The notes: a model not told the origin generated them from the letters alone. Counted from the first letter of the stretch, positions 7,665-16,101 are shown. The stretch is 18,749 nucleotides of DNA from Candidatus Heimdallarchaeota archaeon (GCA_015522385.1 WAMJ01000071.1:1-18749), one strand, 5' to 3'. Made by a program: numbers and translations.

Positions 7665-9875
7665 ATGAAGATCGAAGCCCTCAAGATTGACAAACGTATC
7701 AGATCCCTGCTTATTGATCAGGGGATCAGGGAACTTTATCCCCCACAAGCAGAGGCTGTCAACAGAGGTCTCATGGACTCTAAAAATCTCGTGGTTGCTA
7801 TCCCGACAGCCTCCGGAAAGACACTTATTGCCATACTTGGCATGATTGCACAGCTCTCGAAGAACAGGTACAGCAAGGCTGTGTACCTCGCTCCACTGCG
7901 GGCACTAGCATCAGAGAAATTCCATGAGATTAAGGAATTCGCAGATCAATTGGGATTCAAGGTAGGAATCAGCACGGGAGACTTGGACGAGAACAACAAT
8001 TGGATGGGAAGGTACGACATCATCATAGCGACCAACGAGAAGTTTGACTCGATCATCAGGCATCAGGCCAGTTGGCTTGATCAGATATCGTGCGTTGTCT
8101 CGGATGAGGTTCACCTCATCAACGACCATTCGAGAGGACCGGTTCTCGAAGTTGTTCTCTCACAGATCAAGGAGCAGTTACCCCAGTGCCAGATCATCGC
8201 ATTGTCAGCTACGATCAAGAACGCCGATGAGATCGCCGAGTGGCTAGGCGCCGAGCTTGTCCTTTCCACTTGGAGACCAGTGATCCTGAAGGAGGGTGTC
8301 TACTTCGATGGAAAGACGACATTCAATGACAAGACTGTTATTCCAGTGGATGTCCAGAACAAGCGCAATCCTTATGTTGATTTGGCTATTCAGTCCGTGG
8401 AGCAAGGTGGACAGACCCTCGTGTTTTGCAACTCCCGAAAGACCGTCATGTCATCAGCCAGCACGATAGCTAGGAGCTACAAGAAGAAGCTTAGTGGGGC
8501 AGAGTTGAAGGAATTGGAGAAGATAGCTGATTCCATACTTGCCGCTGGGGAGAGAACCACTCTCTCCAGTGACCTTGCTGCTGTGGTCAAGTCAGGTGTG
8601 GGATTCCACCATGCTGGTCTCAACAACAAACACCGTAGTATTATCGAGAATGCATTTAAGCAGAGGAAGCTCAAAATCATCACTGCTAGTCCAACCCTTG
8701 CAGCTGGGGTCAACCTCCCAGGTAGGAGAGTAATAATTCGGCAGCTCACCCGTTACGAGAGCGGGATTGGCTCATACTACATCCCTGTCCTCGAGTACAA
8801 GCAGATGGCAGGTAGGGCAGGTCGACCGAGGTACGACGAGTTCGGTGAGAGCATACTTCTGGCAAAAAATAATGGTGAGTTTGACATGCTATTCGACCGG
8901 TACATCCACGCAGACACGGAGGTAATCTTCTCCAAGTTCGGATCGGAACCGTCACTGAGGGCCCATCTTCTCTCATTCATCGTCAACGGATACGTGACCG
9001 ATTTCGAGAGCGCAATCTCCATGATACGGACGACGTTCTTCGGACATCAGAACCAAGATCAGCTGTTCTTCATCGAGGACACAGTTTTCACCGTTCTGGA
9101 GGTGCTAGGTGAGGGCAAGCTTATCTCCAAGGAGGAACCGTATGTTGCCACCCCGTTTGGTGAGAGGGTGTCGCAGCTCTACCTCGATCCACTTACAGCA
9201 GTCAAGATCAAGAATGGGCTTGAGAGGTCACATGACCGGGACGATCTCCGTCCACTGGCGTACTTCCTCTTGATTGTTGGTACTCCAGATGCCTTCTCTT
9301 TCTACGTCCGGGAGTCTGAGAGTGGAATCTTGATCGATGCTGCGGAGAAGAATTTCGATCAGAACATCGGGCAAGACCCCGGTAGTGAGGTCGATTTTGA
9401 GTTCTTCATGCAATACCTGAAGACTGCTCTTGTCCTCGAGATGTGGTTAGAAGAGAAACCTGAGGAGGAGATCTACAAGCTATTCAATGTCGCTTCAGGT
9501 GATATCCACTCCCTGATTTCAACTGCTGAATGGTTACTCAACGCATCATTGCAGATCTCCAAGATATTCAAATGGGATAAGCACAGGACGAAACTGGAGA
9601 GGTTGGTTATGCGAATCAAGTACGGGATTCAGGAGGAGCTAATCGAACTGTCCTCAATTCCCAATATCGGGAGAAGAAGAGCAAGGATACTGTATGATGC
9701 TGGCTTTACCACGAAGGCTTCGATAACCCGTGCGAAGCTGTCCGAACTTCAGAAACTGATCGGTGAGAAAACTGCGCTCAATTTGGTAAACTCACTCGAT
9801 GGTGGACAGGAATTCACCGCTGTATCCGAGGAGACGGAGAAGAAAGGACAGCAGACACTCGATGACTTCTTTTAA
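7665..9875 (+). CDS. hel308: Hel308-type (Hjm) superfamily 2 DNA helicase
   Basis: ATP-dependent 3'-5' DNA helicase of the Ski2-like Hel308/Hjm family, which acts on stalled or branched replication forks. Visible motifs are a Q-motif region LYPPQAEAV (24-32), Walker A PTASGKT (47-53), APLRALASEK (76-85), DEVH (147-150), SAT (181-183), LVFCNSRK, FHHAGLNN, SPTLAAGVNLPGR and QMAGRAGRPRYD. A helix-hairpin-helix follows near the C-terminus (SIPNIGRRRARILYDAG). The last eight residues, QQTLDDFF (729-736), match the PCNA-interacting peptide consensus QxxhxxFF, as expected of a helicase tethered to the sliding clamp. Length (736) is normal for the family. The ATG at 7665 lies 7 nt after the mcm stop. 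The GGTGTGAT just before it overlaps that stop and serves as ribosome binding site, so it is co-transcribed with mcm. Confidence 0.95.
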   Translation: MKIEALKIDKRIRSLLIDQGIRELYPPQAEAVNRGLMDSKNLVVAIPTASGKTLIAILGMIAQLSKNRYSKAVYLAPLRALASEKFHEIKEFADQLGFKVGISTGDLDENNNWMGRYDIIIATNEKFDSIIRHQASWLDQISCVVSDEVHLINDHSRGPVLEVVLSQIKEQLPQCQIIALSATIKNADEIAEWLGAELVLSTWRPVILKEGVYFDGKTTFNDKTVIPVDVQNKRNPYVDLAIQSVEQGGQTLVFCNSRKTVMSSASTIARSYKKKLSGAELKELEKIADSILAAGERTTLSSDLAAVVKSGVGFHHAGLNNKHRSIIENAFKQRKLKIITASPTLAAGVNLPGRRVIIRQLTRYESGIGSYYIPVLEYKQMAGRAGRPRYDEFGESILLAKNNGEFDMLFDRYIHADTEVIFSKFGSEPSLRAHLLSFIVNGYVTDFESAISMIRTTFFGHQNQDQLFFIEDTVFTVLEVLGEGKLISKEEPYVATPFGERVSQLYLDPLTAVKIKNGLERSHDRDDLRPLAYFLLIVGTPDAFSFYVRESESGILIDAAEKNFDQNIGQDPGSEVDFEFFMQYLKTALVLEMWLEEKPEEEIYKLFNVASGDIHSLISTAEWLLNASLQISKIFKWDKHRTKLERLVMRIKYGIQEELIELSSIPNIGRRRARILYDAGFTTKASITRAKLSELQKLIGEKTALNLVNSLDGGQEFTAVSEETEKKGQQTLDDFF

Positions 9876-9889
9876 TTCCTATGTGAAAC

Positions 9890-9897
9890 ATTTATAA
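9890..9897 (+). promoter_or_regulatory. TATA box for the 60-residue peptide gene
   Basis: ATTTATAA lies about 27 nt before the ATG at 9921, just past the hel308 stop. Its position suggests the small gene has its own promoter. Confidence 0.5.
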
Positions 9898-9920
9898 CTG
9901 CAGAATCGACTAGGAGACTA

Positions 9921-10103
9921 ATGAAGATCTTGCAGAACATGCTCTTGGCGCTCCTCATCCTACCGTTGAGTGTAAGTGCGGGTAATGTTCCTTCAGTAAG
10001 AGTCGGAATCAACATATACACGCCCATTCTAGCCATCGCGGTGCTGGGTTATTCTTCGTCGAAGTTCATTCGCAGAAACAAGAATGAAGGAAGTTCGGAT
10101 TAG
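9921..10103 (+). CDS. Small secreted or membrane peptide (60 aa), unknown function
   Basis: I do not recognise a family. The N-terminus looks like a signal peptide: a short basic start (MKILQNM), a hydrophobic core (LLALLILPLSV) and a plausible type I signal peptidase site after SVSA (residue 20). The rest contains a second hydrophobic stretch (about 32-47) followed by the basic cluster KFIRRNK, typical of a membrane anchor with a cytoplasmic end. The mature product would be a 40-residue single-span peptide. Support for a real gene comes from the TATA box at 9890-9897, a GGAGA ribosome binding site at 9913-9917 and this ordered topology. Its TAG stop overlaps the TAA of the convergent neighbour within TTAG (10100-10103). 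It could work with the neighbouring transport proteins, but nothing in the sequence shows this. Confidence 0.6.
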   Translation: MKILQNMLLALLILPLSVSAGNVPSVRVGINIYTPILAIAVLGYSSSKFIRRNKNEGSSD

Positions 10104-10720
10104 TATTTGTATTCTCTCTCGGAATCTTCCTCCAGAGGAACTCCAGTTCCCAGTACAAGTCGATTCACGAAATTAAAGTAGGAGACTACTAACACCAAGT
10201 CAAGAATTGCCTTGTCACTAAGACCAGAGTCCTTAAGATGACTGACATCTTCCTCTGTTATATCGAATGGCTCTTCCGTTAGTTTGATTGTGTAGGTGAG
10301 TATTGAGAGCTCTCGGTCCGTCAACCCCGAGGTCACTGGATTCCTAAAGATCTCCTCGATTGGTGGTGCATCCGTCCAGTGTGCTTGGAGTGCTTCGTAG
10401 TGGTGGGTAATGCAGTACATGCAGCTGTTAAGGAAGGAGACTGCGGTGGCAACAAGCTCCCTCTCTCTCCTGCTGAGGTCGGAATCCTCCCGATAGACGA
10501 TTGACATGTACAAGTCAAGGTGTGCCTTCATGGCATTTGGATTCAGGCTCTGGACTTTATGCACATTTGCAATACTCCCTCTTGATGCTCCTATCCTCTT
10601 GTACTGTCGTTTGAGTGCAGGATTCTCAGCTCTCTCTGGATCTATCATCTCGATAAAGCTCCTCTTGGGAGTCTTGTGTATTCGTTCGATCAATCTGTCT
10701 ACAAGGTCTTCAAACATCAT
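10100..10720 (-). CDS. AhpD/carboxymuconolactone decarboxylase-like peroxidase-related protein
   Basis: A helical protein of the AhpD/CMD fold (206 residues), most like the family annotated as uncharacterised peroxidase-related enzymes. The redox motif is C100-x2-C103-x3-H107 in NSCMYCITHH. A glutamate (E88) lies twelve residues before the first cysteine, the same spacing as the catalytic Glu, Cys, Cys and His set of mycobacterial AhpD. Thiol-dependent peroxidase or disulfide exchange activity is therefore likely, but the substrate is not shown. The start is ambiguous: ATG codons occur at 10720 and 10717, and a GGGAGA ribosome binding site ends directly before the first, which makes the second better spaced. 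An A/T-rich element near 10740-10749 may be its promoter. The 691-residue membrane protein gene ends 44 nt upstream on the same strand. Confidence 0.88.
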   Translation of the reverse strand: MMFEDLVDRLIERIHKTPKRSFIEMIDPERAENPALKRQYKRIGASRGSIANVHKVQSLNPNAMKAHLDLYMSIVYREDSDLSRRERELVATAVSFLNSCMYCITHHYEALQAHWTDAPPIEEIFRNPVTSGLTDRELSILTYTIKLTEEPFDITEEDVSHLKDSGLSDKAILDLVLVVSYFNFVNRLVLGTGVPLEEDSEREYKY

Positions 10721-10764
10721 TCTCCCTACCCGTATAGAGAATAATAAGCTTGCTCCGAATTTAG

Positions 10765-12840
10765 CTACTCGACGGATTCAAGTCTCTTTGTGGACTTGTT
10801 CTGGAAATAGAGGTAGAACCAGAAGACGGGTGATTGGAGGATGAGAATTAGGGGGATAGAGGTATTAAGCGTCTGTGGATCTATCTGCAGATTCAGGACG
10901 TTTGCGACCGCGGAGAATGCCACCGAAATTGCTCCAGCACCCGCGATGACCTTCTTGATCAGACTTATCTGTGTAGGCGAGAGCCCGAGAACCGAATCCG
11001 CATCAACTTTGAACTTAAGGGACTCTTGGTCAAATGTCTCTGTACTTTCTGCAGGCATAATATTTCCTTCTTTGTCCCTGAACGGTACGATCTCAAATGT
11101 TATCTCTCTCTTCCCCTCGTCCAGAGGTGTATAGTCGAGGAGTACAGTCGTTGTTGATCCCGGGGTGATGTCCAGCACGTACTCCTTGGGTGATATATGG
11201 TCGATTGTATGAAGATATAACCTCATTCCCTTCGTCTCAAAGGGATTTCGGACAGAGATCTCTATTCTTGTCGTCTTGTTCTTGATCATGTGGGATGTAG
11301 CGATCGCGTTGAGTATCACCTTCTCCTCAATGAGCTCTGACATATCGATCTCTTCCTGTTTATTATCAGCTCTCTCCATGTAGATCTGCGATATGAACAT
11401 GAGGAGGAACATCAGGATCACGGTGTAGATTAGATAATCTCCCTGATCCCCCAGATCGTTCCCTAGGTACTCCGTGTAAACGAGTATCGACCAAACTCCT
11501 AAAAAGGCGATTGTTCCAAGGACTAGAAATATCCAAGAGATAATTCTGGACCTTCTGATGTCTTGCTGTGCATTATTTGTGTCCTCCTCGAAAGGACCAA
11601 CTAGGCACTTCTTCTCTTCTCCTCGTAGAAACTTCTCGTATACTCCAAACAGCTTCTTTGTGACATCCCTTCCATTCAACCAGTAGAGGAAGTAGATGAT
11701 GATCATCTCGATGGGGACGGAGACAAGTGCCACGACAATAGACTTGGAGAGGGAAGCATCCTCTGCGATGTTCTGGAATATGGAGAAACCAGTAACTAGA
11801 AGACCTGCTACGAGGAATAGACCCATGATCTTCTGAACCATGACCGTTCCAGTGGAACTCACTGAGTACCTCATCAGTCCTTCCGTTGTCTTATAGTGTC
11901 TGTCCTCCACAAAAATCCCAGCCTCCTTGACTCCTGGAGACAGCGGATAGACACTGAAATACATCTTGTCCTCCTGACCAGGCTCTAGAGGTGGTGTGAG
12001 ATGCCTAGCAGGTGAGAAGATGTCATTTGAGGAAACACGTAGAGCGAATCTCTCTTGGTGATCCGAGATGTTCTTTATCGTCAGCTCCATAGCACCCCAC
12101 TGGTTGTTGAAGAGCTCTTCACCCTTCGGAACAATTGCAGATATTTCGTAGAGTGTCGAATCGGTGGACACTTCCACTGTCCGTGATTTCTCACGTTTCT
12201 CTGCCACGCTCTTGTCCCCGAAGAAGTCCACAATGGTTGTGATTACGTAGAATATGGGAACTGCGATCAGGAGGTAAATCCCGTTGCTGTAGGCAATCTT
12301 GGTGAAGATGTCAAATGAATTCCCTTCGAAACCAGGAGTCAGTCTGAGGCCGTAGCCAATAATAGCACCAACCACAATAGAGAAGCCAATGGTCGAGGCC
12401 ACGGTGTTCCTAATAAGTCTCTTAAAATACTCATAGTTGAAAATCTCCCATACGTGATCAGGATCATCATCCGTGAAATCGAAAATGGACGACGCTGAGC
12501 TATAGTTTTTACTGAATACTCCCACAACCATCCCTCCGGTGAAGTTTGCGACAAAACCTACCCAGTTGTTGAGGTCAAATTGCTCAGAGAGAAGTATCCC
12601 CTTCCCAATATCGAAGAAAAGATTTCCGAAGCCCGCGGAGAATGCTCCAATCACTGGACCGTAGAAGATACTGATCAACGCCAATAAGAAGATCATTGGT
12701 CTGGAGTTCTGGAAGATATCCGACTCGAAAAGGAGATTCAGGTCTTCATCGAAGAGGAGGCTGATACCCGCATAGATGATTGACGCCACCATGCTGATCA
12801 GCAGCTCTCTTCCTCCAATTTTGTTATTCCTAAGAACCAT
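10765..12840 (-). CDS. Multi-domain membrane protein: S-component-like N-terminus plus two beta-sandwich-like domains
   Basis: Function is unknown (691 residues). The N-terminal part (about 10-207) has five or six hydrophobic segments. The stretch ISIFYGPVIGAFSAGFGN (57-73), ending FFDIG, resembles the substrate-binding S components of ECF vitamin transporters, but no full family match is claimed. A soluble, beta-rich region (about 222-330) has an Ig/CARDB-like pattern (MELTIKNISDHQERFALRVS then EPGQEDKMYFSVYP). TM pairs at about 336-357 and 366-388 follow, then 432-455 and 469-488. A second beta-rich region (about 505-612) repeats the pattern (RIEISVRNPF, DITPGSTTTVLLDYTP). Two final hydrophobic segments lie at 626-650 and 661-680. 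The ATG at 12840 has no ribosome binding site and lies about 23 nt from a TATA box, so it is probably leaderless. The gene is divergent from the ClC gene. Confidence 0.85.
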   Translation of the reverse strand: MVLRNNKIGGRELLISMVASIIYAGISLLFDEDLNLLFESDIFQNSRPMIFLLALISIFYGPVIGAFSAGFGNLFFDIGKGILLSEQFDLNNWVGFVANFTGGMVVGVFSKNYSSASSIFDFTDDDPDHVWEIFNYEYFKRLIRNTVASTIGFSIVVGAIIGYGLRLTPGFEGNSFDIFTKIAYSNGIYLLIAVPIFYVITTIVDFFGDKSVAEKREKSRTVEVSTDSTLYEISAIVPKGEELFNNQWGAMELTIKNISDHQERFALRVSSNDIFSPARHLTPPLEPGQEDKMYFSVYPLSPGVKEAGIFVEDRHYKTTEGLMRYSVSSTGTVMVQKIMGLFLVAGLLVTGFSIFQNIAEDASLSKSIVVALVSVPIEMIIIYFLYWLNGRDVTKKLFGVYEKFLRGEEKKCLVGPFEEDTNNAQQDIRRSRIISWIFLVLGTIAFLGVWSILVYTEYLGNDLGDQGDYLIYTVILMFLLMFISQIYMERADNKQEEIDMSELIEEKVILNAIATSHMIKNKTTRIEISVRNPFETKGMRLYLHTIDHISPKEYVLDITPGSTTTVLLDYTPLDEGKREITFEIVPFRDKEGNIMPAESTETFDQESLKFKVDADSVLGLSPTQISLIKKVIAGAGAISVAFSAVANVLNLQIDPQTLNTSIPLILILQSPVFWFYLYFQNKSTKRLESVE

Positions 12841-12858
12841 ACCATGTGATCGTTTCTT

Positions 12859-12867
12859 TGTTTATAG
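12859..12867 (-). promoter_or_regulatory. TATA box of the 691-residue membrane protein gene
   Basis: On the minus strand the sequence reads TCTATAAAC, with its centre about 23 nt from the ATG at 12840. No ribosome binding site is present, so the transcript is probably leaderless. It shares an 80-nt divergent region with the ClC promoter. Confidence 0.55.
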
Positions 12868-12887
12868 ACCTTCTTGGAGTATTGAGG

Positions 12888-12894
12888 GTATATG
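12888..12894 (+). promoter_or_regulatory. TATA box of the ClC channel gene
   Basis: GTATATG is centred about 30 nt before the ATG at 12921. The intervening sequence has no ribosome binding site, which again suggests a leaderless or nearly leaderless mRNA. Confidence 0.5.
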
Positions 12895-12920
12895 GGGGAA
12901 ATTAGAACAACTTATTAACA

Positions 12921-14708
12921 ATGGTTCTCTCATCTATTAAGAAGGTGTCTAGACTAAGCCAAAGGTTGAATTACTACAGGAGATCTAAGTTCTCGGATCG
13001 GGTACTATTCGGTGAGTCGTTAAAAAGGTGGATGGGACTCTCTCTCCTTATAGGGATTATTGTGGGATTGGTTATGACAATCTTTATGGTTTTCCTCATA
13101 CTCCTCACACGCTTCTTCCTTCTGGTATCTTTCAACCTTCCCATCATCTCTATGGCGATTGGTGGTGCAATTCTCACACTCATCCTTTACCTTGGTCTTG
13201 ACACATCGTCCGACAATGGAATATCACATGCAATATCACAGAAACACAAAGGACTTACTGTAAGCATGTCAACTGGAATTCGTAAGTTCTTCACTGCAGG
13301 GGTCTCGATCGCGAGTGGACTACCAGTTGGACGAGAGGCCCCCGCCTTGCTCTTGGGAAGCTCAATTGCCTCGAGATTGAGTGAGGCATTCAAGGTCGAG
13401 AAGCAGGAGATCCACAACGCTATGACACTAGGTGGTGCAGCTGCTACCGGTGCCCTGTTCCAAGCCCCATTCGGTAGTGCAGTCTTTGCCGCCGAGGTCC
13501 CGTACAAGGAGGATGCAGACGAACCCATGATGATCCCTGCCTTTGTGGCCTCGGTTGCGGGGGCTGTTACTCTATCTACCCTTGTGACCTTCTTGGGCAA
13601 CTGGATGACAGTCGAGGTGGAGATTTTCGAAATCGGAACAGCTGTCTTCGAGATCAATGCCTATACTACCGTGCTTGCTGCATCCCTCGGGTTACTCTCT
13701 GGTCTTGTAGGCAGAGGATTCGTAGATATTTACAGACTATTTGACAAGTATTTCCAAGGGGGTGGTACGGCTAAGCTCCGTTTTCTCCTTGCAGGGCTTA
13801 GCATATCCCTCTCCAGTATCATTCTTGCCAGTATTCTGTACCCTGAGGACTATCTAGGAGAGGGAAATACCCCGCTGATTACAACGATGAGCATACTCGA
13901 CGCCGGGAAATACACCATCTGGATAATTATTGCCACGATCATCTTCCAGATGCTCGCGACGGCAGCTCTTCTCGGCTCTGGTTTCCAAGGTGGAATATTT
14001 GGACCCTCGTTGAGACTCGGTATCTTGACCGGTCTCCTCTTCGGGCTAGTGATCGGGACAACTGAACTTCAAGTACTCACCTCATGGGCGATTATCGGGA
14101 TGTCTGGCGTGCACGCTGCTACCACCAAAACACCAATAGCCTCCATCCTCCTCATCCTTGAGATTACCCTATTCCCTCCTCTTGTGATCCCTATGATAAT
14201 CGCCAATGTCATGGCCTATATGATCTCTGGCTCGGACTCACTGTACCAAGGACAGGTGAGGAGCCGTGACTCCCACCTAATGCAGCAACTTGCACATTTC
14301 GATCATACAGAAGGTTTCCTCGTGAAGGAGGTCATGACGAAAGAGGTGGTGGTTGCTCATCCCGAGATGACCGTCGGTGAGATGAGACAGCTTGTTATCA
14401 GCTCCTCTAAAAGAGACTTCCCTGTGATTGTTAGTAATGAGGTTGTAGGGATGATCTCAATAGAGGAACTGAGCAGGATAGACAAGAAGTTCGACACCAC
14501 GCAGATTGCGGAGTACTTCCAGAGAGAGTTCGTTAGGTTGGGTGAGGACATGACCGGTAAGGACGCACTGCGAATCATGCTGGATGCTGACGTGGAGAGA
14601 GCAGTGGTCACTGATGACATGAACCAGCTTATGGGAATTCTCTCCATAAACGACATCGTGAGAGGGCATAACAAGATCTACGACATCGCACGCATAAAAG
14701 GGGAGTAA
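12921..14708 (+). CDS. ClC-family chloride channel/transporter with C-terminal CBS pair
   Basis: Chloride channel or Cl-/H+ antiporter of the ClC family (595 residues), in the cell membrane as a dimer. The ion-selectivity motifs are GREAP (137-141, gating glutamate E139, usual form GREGP), GGIFGPS (357-363) and Y442 in the position of the central tyrosine. The first motif, usually GSGIP, is degenerate here (SSDNGISH, 96-103). In FQAPFGSAVFAAEV (180-193) the residue after E192 is valine, where E. coli ClC has the internal proton glutamate E203. This is the pattern of ClC channels rather than of the E. coli antiporter. Two CBS domains (about 469-525 and 535-585) form a Bateman module that may bind adenine nucleotides. 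The ATG at 12921 appears leaderless. The MFS transporter gene follows after 35 nt. Confidence 0.94.
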   Translation: MVLSSIKKVSRLSQRLNYYRRSKFSDRVLFGESLKRWMGLSLLIGIIVGLVMTIFMVFLILLTRFFLLVSFNLPIISMAIGGAILTLILYLGLDTSSDNGISHAISQKHKGLTVSMSTGIRKFFTAGVSIASGLPVGREAPALLLGSSIASRLSEAFKVEKQEIHNAMTLGGAAATGALFQAPFGSAVFAAEVPYKEDADEPMMIPAFVASVAGAVTLSTLVTFLGNWMTVEVEIFEIGTAVFEINAYTTVLAASLGLLSGLVGRGFVDIYRLFDKYFQGGGTAKLRFLLAGLSISLSSIILASILYPEDYLGEGNTPLITTMSILDAGKYTIWIIIATIIFQMLATAALLGSGFQGGIFGPSLRLGILTGLLFGLVIGTTELQVLTSWAIIGMSGVHAATTKTPIASILLILEITLFPPLVIPMIIANVMAYMISGSDSLYQGQVRSRDSHLMQQLAHFDHTEGFLVKEVMTKEVVVAHPEMTVGEMRQLVISSSKRDFPVIVSNEVVGMISIEELSRIDKKFDTTQIAEYFQREFVRLGEDMTGKDALRIMLDADVERAVVTDDMNQLMGILSINDIVRGHNKIYDIARIKGE

Positions 14709-14743
14709 ACTAGAGTTCTTAATTTGGTGATATATCTGGCGAT

Positions 14744-15970
14744 GTGGAAGGGAATTCCCGGGCTACCCTACGTCGATTGGGTCTCGTCAACTTTGTCGCC
14801 ATTATGCAGTTGATCATCCTCAGGACATATTTCGTCGTGTTCCTCGAAACAGATCTGCTCACTGATATCCTTATTATCACTATACTCGGAAGTCTTCAGA
14901 ACCTTCTCCAGATTGTGTTCCGAGTACCTCTTTCACGGATGTCCCAGCTCTTCGGGAGGAAGCCACTCATACTCGTAGGGATAGGGAGTTTCACTCTGGC
15001 GATATTCCTGATGGCCATTGCAACACATTGGATATTCGTTGCTGGCTCTACCATCCTGATAGCTTTCGGTATGAGCGCGTATTGGCCTGCAACCTTCGCT
15101 TCTATTGGTGATATAGCAGGAGAGAACTACGGAGAGTACAACGGCAAGCTGTTCCAGTATGGGGATATCGGAGCGATCTTTGCATCATTAGCTGCGAAGT
15201 ACCTCCTTGACATCCAGACCTACATCCAGCGCATAGGTCTCAGAGAACTTTACTGGCTTTTTACCGGTATATCCGTACTTTTCGTCCTCACCTCACTGAG
15301 GATCCTGCCCGAATCTCACCACTATACTGGAGAACGCAGGAGCGTTCTCAAGGAGTGGAAAAGTTCACTGGGTACAATGGTCACAGATACAATCCGGATG
15401 ACCCGGACAAGATATTTGGGAAGGATATACCTACTCCAGTTCATCGTGAGTTTCTCTGAATTCGGCTTTGTTCTTTTCTTCCCCAAGCTCGTCGTGGACT
15501 ATGGATATACCAAGGGGAATGTTGCAGAAATCCTCCTCTACGGGACTTTAGTGTTGTTTATCGTTAAGCCCCAGCTCGGGAAGGTCTCCGATAGATTTGG
15601 GTATCTCCGCCCGATTGGTATTTCCCTTCTGATCATGTCTGCTTCGATCTTCCTCCAGCTTACCTCTTCGAATTTCCTACTCTTGGCGGCCACCTATACG
15701 TCAATCTTTGGTGTTCTTATGGTGAGCTATCCTGCAATAAATGGGGGCACTTCAAAGTCAGCGAATCCTGATCTCAGGGGACAGGCCATGGGTGTGCTTG
15801 GGGTATACACATCACTAGGTAGGGGGTTGTCAACCATCTATCTTGGAACGATTACTGGAATATTCAATCTGGAAGTTGCGTTCCTCCTCTTTGCAGGATT
15901 TATCCTTATCCTTGGCGTCCTTGTTCTCCTCGAATACAAACGTGTTGGGAAGAAGGTACCATTCTCTTGA
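14744..15970 (+). CDS. Major facilitator superfamily transporter
   Basis: Membrane transporter of 408 residues with about twelve hydrophobic segments. The signature loop between TM2 and TM3 reads SRMSQLFGRK (64-73). Its counterpart in the second half is GKVSDRFG (279-286). A charged central loop near 187-225 separates the two halves, as usual for MFS proteins. The group includes drug and metabolite exporters, but nothing here identifies the substrate. The GTG at 14744 is the first plausible start. A GGTGAT at 14726-14731 is 12 nt away, a little far, and an ATG at 14804 would cut into the first TM helix, so GTG is kept with moderate certainty. The 35-nt gap after the ClC gene suggests co-transcription. 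Confidence 0.9.
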   Translation: MEGNSRATLRRLGLVNFVAIMQLIILRTYFVVFLETDLLTDILIITILGSLQNLLQIVFRVPLSRMSQLFGRKPLILVGIGSFTLAIFLMAIATHWIFVAGSTILIAFGMSAYWPATFASIGDIAGENYGEYNGKLFQYGDIGAIFASLAAKYLLDIQTYIQRIGLRELYWLFTGISVLFVLTSLRILPESHHYTGERRSVLKEWKSSLGTMVTDTIRMTRTRYLGRIYLLQFIVSFSEFGFVLFFPKLVVDYGYTKGNVAEILLYGTLVLFIVKPQLGKVSDRFGYLRPIGISLLIMSASIFLQLTSSNFLLLAATYTSIFGVLMVSYPAINGGTSKSANPDLRGQAMGVLGVYTSLGRGLSTIYLGTITGIFNLEVAFLLFAGFILILGVLVLLEYKRVGKKVPFS

Positions 15971-15978
15971 TTCCCAGT

Positions 15979-15990
15979 CTTATTTATATA
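15979..15990 (+). promoter_or_regulatory. Strong TATA-like element without an obvious gene nearby
   Basis: CTTATTTATATA is the best TATA match in the window. It lies 144 nt before the xpd start, too far for a leaderless start. It could give xpd a leader of about 120 nt, drive a small RNA, or be chance A/T sequence. No tRNA-like or snoRNA-like fold was recognised downstream. Confidence 0.35.
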
Positions 15991-16101
15991 TGTCTGAGTC
16001 CATTATTATCTGAGGTAAGTCCTTAGAATTTCTATTACTTATCTTGCTATCTTTTCTGTGGAGTTCTGATCAGCTCAGATCTCTCTATCTTTACACAAAT
16101 G

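Noticed and set aside
10506..10844. Plus-strand open frame of 112 codons
   Set aside because: It lies opposite the peroxidase-like gene and the end of the 691-residue gene, both with supported protein sequence, so it is a shadow frame.
15990..16013. Seven-codon ORF (MSESIII) right after the TATA element
   Set aside because: It begins inside the TATA element, upstream of any likely transcription start, and has no ribosome binding site.
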